In this document: in pieces, positions 6,306-8,714 of the stretch
How positions within the stretch are numbered: the first letter of the stretch is position 1
Layout of the letters: the number at the start of each line of letters is the position of its first letter
Assembly: GCA_021781625.1 (NCBI GenBank)
Contig: JAJXWL010000060.1
Location: 1-8,714, forward strand
Reading direction: 5' to 3'
Length of the DNA: 8,714 nt
Origin: a bacterium
GTDB lineage: Bacteria > Spirochaetota > Spirochaetia > JABEVK01
Notes under the pieces: generated by a model
Database searches by the model: none
Told to the model about the DNA's origin: nothing
Seen by the model: only the letters and a program-made list of their open reading frames with translations
Position numbers and translations under genes: made by a program

Positions 6306-7394
6306 GTGAAGCAAAAAATTGAACGCCTAGCACGTCTCGTGGACAATCTTGGCAAGCCGTGGCGTGCTTGGGCTTCGCGGCATCCTTTAGCTTCCTTTCT
6401 GACGAACCGAATCGTGACGATGTTCGTGGTGTTATTTTTGTTGGGATTAGGCGTTTTTGCCTTGATGAGCCTAGCCCCAGGCGACATTGTCGATAACTAT
6501 GTTCGGGCCCAGCTTTTAAATAGTTCCTCGGTCATGACGCAGAATAATGTGCTGAGCACCGCCGAGATCGCGGCCATGAAGCATCGGCTTTGGTTAGACC
6601 GCCCCTTTTGGGAACAATACGGGCACTGGTTATGGCAAGTTATTGTTGAGCATGATTTAGGCCGCTCGTTGCTGTCTCAGGCTCCCGTTTTATTTTTGGT
6701 TTCCACCCGCTTGGTCAACTCGTTGGTCCTCAATTTGTTATCCTTGGTTTTTTTAACTTTATCCTCTTTTGCCTTGGGAATCTGGTTATCGTCTAAAGCC
6801 GGAACAAAATGGGATGTTGCGGCCGGTTTTGTCAGCCTTTTTCTCAATGCTTTTCCCGGTATTCTGTTGTTACTCTTGTTGCAAATGTTTGCCGCAACTA
6901 CCCGTTGGTTTCCGGTTACAGCCTATCCAAGCGAAAGTTTTGGGGGGAACTTCTGGGCATTCTCAGGCTCTTACCTCTACCATATAACCCTTCCTTTACT
7001 GGGGGCTTTTTTAGGGGGGATAGGCGGCTCCTTGCGCTTGATTCGGGCCACGATGTTGGACCAATTGGGGCAACCCTATGTTACCGCCCTCAGGTCGCGG
7101 GGAATCTCCGAGGGACGTATCCGCTTCTTTCACGCATTTCGAAATACCATGAACCCGTTTATCACGGGGGCTTCGGGGTTGTTGGCGGATCTGTTCTCAG
7201 GGTCCTTGATTCTCGAAATCATCTTTGCTTACCCCGGAATTGGCCGTCTGATGTATGAAGCCGTGATTCAAAAAGACATCAACCTCGTCATGACGAATAT
7301 CATGTTCATTAGCTTTTTGATTCTTACGGGAATGCTTTTGTCTGATATCGCCTTGGCGTTGGTGGATCCCCGCATCAGGTATGGAAAATCATGA
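6306..7394 (+). CDS. dppB: ABC transporter permease, DppB type
   Basis: Inner-membrane subunit of the importer; it should form the translocation pore with the next gene product. At 362 residues from GTG 6306 it is slightly longer than usual because of a 35-residue N-terminal tail before the first membrane segment (about 36-56, 'IVTMFVVLFLLGLGVFALMS'). The family signature 'RLWLDRPFWEQYGHWLW' is at about 94-110, with 'HDLGRSL' following. Further membrane segments lie near 135-162, 172-196, 228-245 and 330-352. The cytoplasmic EAA loop that contacts the ATPase is at about 258-283 (YVTALRSRGISEGRIRF, with the conserved G267), followed by 'EIIFAYPGIGRLMYEAV'. A 42-base gap separates it from the binding-protein gene, and its stop overlaps the next start (ATGA). 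The symbol is a family label, since the substrate is not known. Confidence 0.92.
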   Translation: MKQKIERLARLVDNLGKPWRAWASRHPLASFLTNRIVTMFVVLFLLGLGVFALMSLAPGDIVDNYVRAQLLNSSSVMTQNNVLSTAEIAAMKHRLWLDRPFWEQYGHWLWQVIVEHDLGRSLLSQAPVLFLVSTRLVNSLVLNLLSLVFLTLSSFALGIWLSSKAGTKWDVAAGFVSLFLNAFPGILLLLLLQMFAATTRWFPVTAYPSESFGGNFWAFSGSYLYHITLPLLGAFLGGIGGSLRLIRATMLDQLGQPYVTALRSRGISEGRIRFFHAFRNTMNPFITGASGLLADLFSGSLILEIIFAYPGIGRLMYEAVIQKDINLVMTNIMFISFLILTGMLLSDIALALVDPRIRYGKS

Positions 7395-8455
7395 AGCGTT
7401 TTTTTACAATTTTAGGGCATAGACCCCTAGCCTCTGTTTCTCTGACGGTTTTGGTGGTCTTGTACATTGCCATGGCATTTTGTGAGGTGTTTTCTCCCTA
7501 TGACCCCACGAAACTTTTTCCCCAGGCTTCGGACCATCCGCCCAATTTGACTTGGTATTCTTCGGAGTTGGGGTTTGGCCCTCAGGTTCAGCGCATGGTC
7601 ATGATCGACGAGGTTTCACGGCAATATGTCCGCATTCAAGGGGAGTATGATCGTATTCTCGTGGGGGTACAAGGGGACCCCGTCAAGCTTTGGGGCTGGA
7701 TACCCCTTTCTTGGCATTTGTTTGGTACCAACCTGAGCGGTGGGGCCGATCCTGTCTTTCTTTTTGGTACCGACAACTTGGGTCGAGACCTTTTTAGCCG
7801 TATTCTGTACGGAGCCAGAATCTCGTTGACCATCGGGTTTGTCGGGGTCGCGGTTTCTTTGACTTTAGCTTTATTTCTGGGCGGGTTAGCCGGCTATTTT
7901 GGCGGCTTTTGGGATTGGCTCATCATGCGTCTTTGTGAGCTCATCATTTTGATCCCTGGCTTATATTTATTGCTATTTCTGCGTTCTATCTTGAGTGATA
8001 AAATGGATTCGGCGCAGTCTTTCGCGCTGATTACCATCATTTTGTCCTTTGTCAGTTGGCCAGGGATGGCACGGCTAGTGAGAGGGGTCGTCCATTCCTT
8101 GAAAAGAGCTGACTTTGTTACGAATGCCCGGCAAGAAAACATGCCACCCTTGACGATCTTGTTTCGGCATATCCTTCCCCAAATGTCGTCTTTTTTGATC
8201 TTGAGCGTCACCTTGGGGATACCCGGTTTCATTTTGGGCGAAACCGCCCTTTCGTATTTAGGCTTAGGCATTACTGACCCGGCCTTTAGTTGGGGCAGTC
8301 TCATTAGCCGTGACGCGACTAGCTTGGATAATTTGGTGCATTTCCCTTGGCTGTTTCTTCCCGGCGTTTTTCTGATCGTGGTGTCTCTCGCGTTCAATTT
8401 TCTCGGTGAGTTCTTACGGGACCTTTCGGACCCTCACGCTAAGGAGCTCGTATGA
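7391..8455 (+). CDS. dppC: ABC transporter permease, DppC type with a large extracytoplasmic loop
   Basis: Second permease of the importer, 354 residues. Membrane segment 1 is at about 15-34. A roughly 90-residue extracytoplasmic region (35-125) follows before the family signature FGTDNLGRDLFSRILYGARIS (125-145); most DppC proteins have a shorter stretch here. Further membrane segments lie near 146-171, 176-198, 210-228, 265-285 and 318-342. The EAA loop is at about 241-264 and ends in RHILPQ, but the position of the usual EAA glycine is Asn250 (ARQENMPP). The C-terminal 'GETALSYLGLGITDPAFSWG' is typical. The start overlaps the dppB stop (ATGA) with only a weak GGA ribosome site, so coupled translation is likely; the stop overlaps the ATPase start. 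The symbol is a family label. Confidence 0.92.
   Translation: MKRFFTILGHRPLASVSLTVLVVLYIAMAFCEVFSPYDPTKLFPQASDHPPNLTWYSSELGFGPQVQRMVMIDEVSRQYVRIQGEYDRILVGVQGDPVKLWGWIPLSWHLFGTNLSGGADPVFLFGTDNLGRDLFSRILYGARISLTIGFVGVAVSLTLALFLGGLAGYFGGFWDWLIMRLCELIILIPGLYLLLFLRSILSDKMDSAQSFALITIILSFVSWPGMARLVRGVVHSLKRADFVTNARQENMPPLTILFRHILPQMSSFLILSVTLGIPGFILGETALSYLGLGITDPAFSWGSLISRDATSLDNLVHFPWLFLPGVFLIVVSLAFNFLGEFLRDLSDPHAKELV
8441..8446 (+). promoter_or_regulatory. Ribosome binding site of the ATPase gene
   Basis: AAGGAG lies 5 bases before the ATG at 8452, inside the last codons of dppC. It is the clearest Shine-Dalgarno in the window and shows that this genome uses such sites for internal operon genes. 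Confidence 0.75.
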
Positions 8456-8714
8456 AGCCGCTTCTTGAAGTCCGTGACCTTGAGGTTACACTCGGCTCGC
8501 GAACAAACCCGATCCAGGCCGTCCGAGGTGTCTCGTGGGGGGTCTTACCAGGGGAGTGTTTGGGAATCATCGGAGAATCGGGGGCTGGGAAAAGCGTTTC
8601 GGCGTTGGCGGCACTGGGACTCTTGCCGAAGGCTCACCTTCAAGGGGAAGTTTTTCTTGACGGAGAACGTCTTGACCAGCTTTCCCCTGCTCAGATGCGA
8701 AGTCGACGCGTTAA
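8452..8714 (+). CDS. dppD: ABC transporter ATP-binding protein, DppD/OppD type (5' part, runs off the window)
   Basis: Cytoplasmic ATPase that powers the importer. 87 complete codons are present. The N-terminus MKPLLEVRDLEVTL is the usual first strand, followed by 'AVRGVSWGVLPGECLGIIGE' and the Walker A motif GESGAGKS at 41-48 with the nucleotide-binding Lys47. 'GEVFLDGERLDQLSPAQMR' matches the region after Walker A in peptide-importer ATPases. The Q-loop, signature motif and Walker B lie outside the window. Its start overlaps the dppC stop (ATGA). In this family a second ATPase gene (DppF/OppF type) usually follows; this cannot be seen here. The DppD rather than DppF assignment rests on gene order and on the sequence around Walker A. 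Confidence 0.88.
   Translation, partial: MKPLLEVRDLEVTLGSRTNPIQAVRGVSWGVLPGECLGIIGESGAGKSVSALAALGLLPKAHLQGEVFLDGERLDQLSPAQMRSRRV

Noticed and set aside
6809..7258. Plus-strand 149-codon open frame inside dppB
   Set aside because: It overlaps dppB in another frame; dppB shows all family motifs across the same bases.
7894..8397. Minus-strand 167-codon open frame
   Set aside because: It is antisense to the conserved DppC-type permease. The composition (rich in K, R and S) is what a reversed membrane-protein gene gives.

Overview
The window carries two divergent operons that run off opposite ends. The minus-strand operon (bases 4324 down to 1) holds an arginase gene and then dnaE, the replicative DNA polymerase III alpha subunit. 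The plus-strand operon (4434 to 8714) encodes a peptide-type ABC importer: a lipoprotein binding protein, two permeases and the first 87 codons of an ATPase. No RNA gene, CRISPR array, insertion sequence or terminator was seen, and no gene-free stretch exceeds 109 bases.

The organism is a bacterium of medium GC content. From remembered family sequences, the DnaE (intact PHP domain, 'LSACLAGEIP', 'LPGPLLP', 'GPGRGSGAGS') and the large-loop DppC-type permease look most like those of Spirochaetota. This is an inference from memory and no search was run. The lipoprotein signal on the binding protein is consistent with either a spirochaete or a Gram-positive importer.

The most unusual feature is in dnaE. 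The reading frame breaks at the codons for the conserved lysine run of the polymerase domain. The run is 8 A, and the frame needs 9. The break sits on an A_AAA_AAG heptamer, the same slippery sequence used for -1 frameshifting in E. coli dnaX. After the break the -1 frame is open for 386 codons to the window edge and encodes a normal DnaE C-terminal half, including helix-hairpin-helix, clamp-binding and OB-fold regions. A homopolymer error in the assembly is the simplest explanation. Programmed frameshifting or transcriptional slippage is the exciting alternative, because dnaE should be essential.

The 109-base divergent control region is also notable. Both outward genes have a -10 box only 5 or 6 bases before the start codon and no Shine-Dalgarno sequence, which predicts leaderless mRNAs in both directions. 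A perfect 6+6 inverted repeat covers the start codon of the binding-protein gene and may be an operator. Genes inside the operons are joined by ATGA overlaps (arginase-dnaE, permease-permease, permease-ATPase) and have recognisable or coupled ribosome binding sites.

The importer would bring in peptides, and arginase would split peptide-derived arginine into ornithine and urea, so shared control of the two divergent units is plausible. The link between arginase and the replication polymerase has no obvious metabolic reason.
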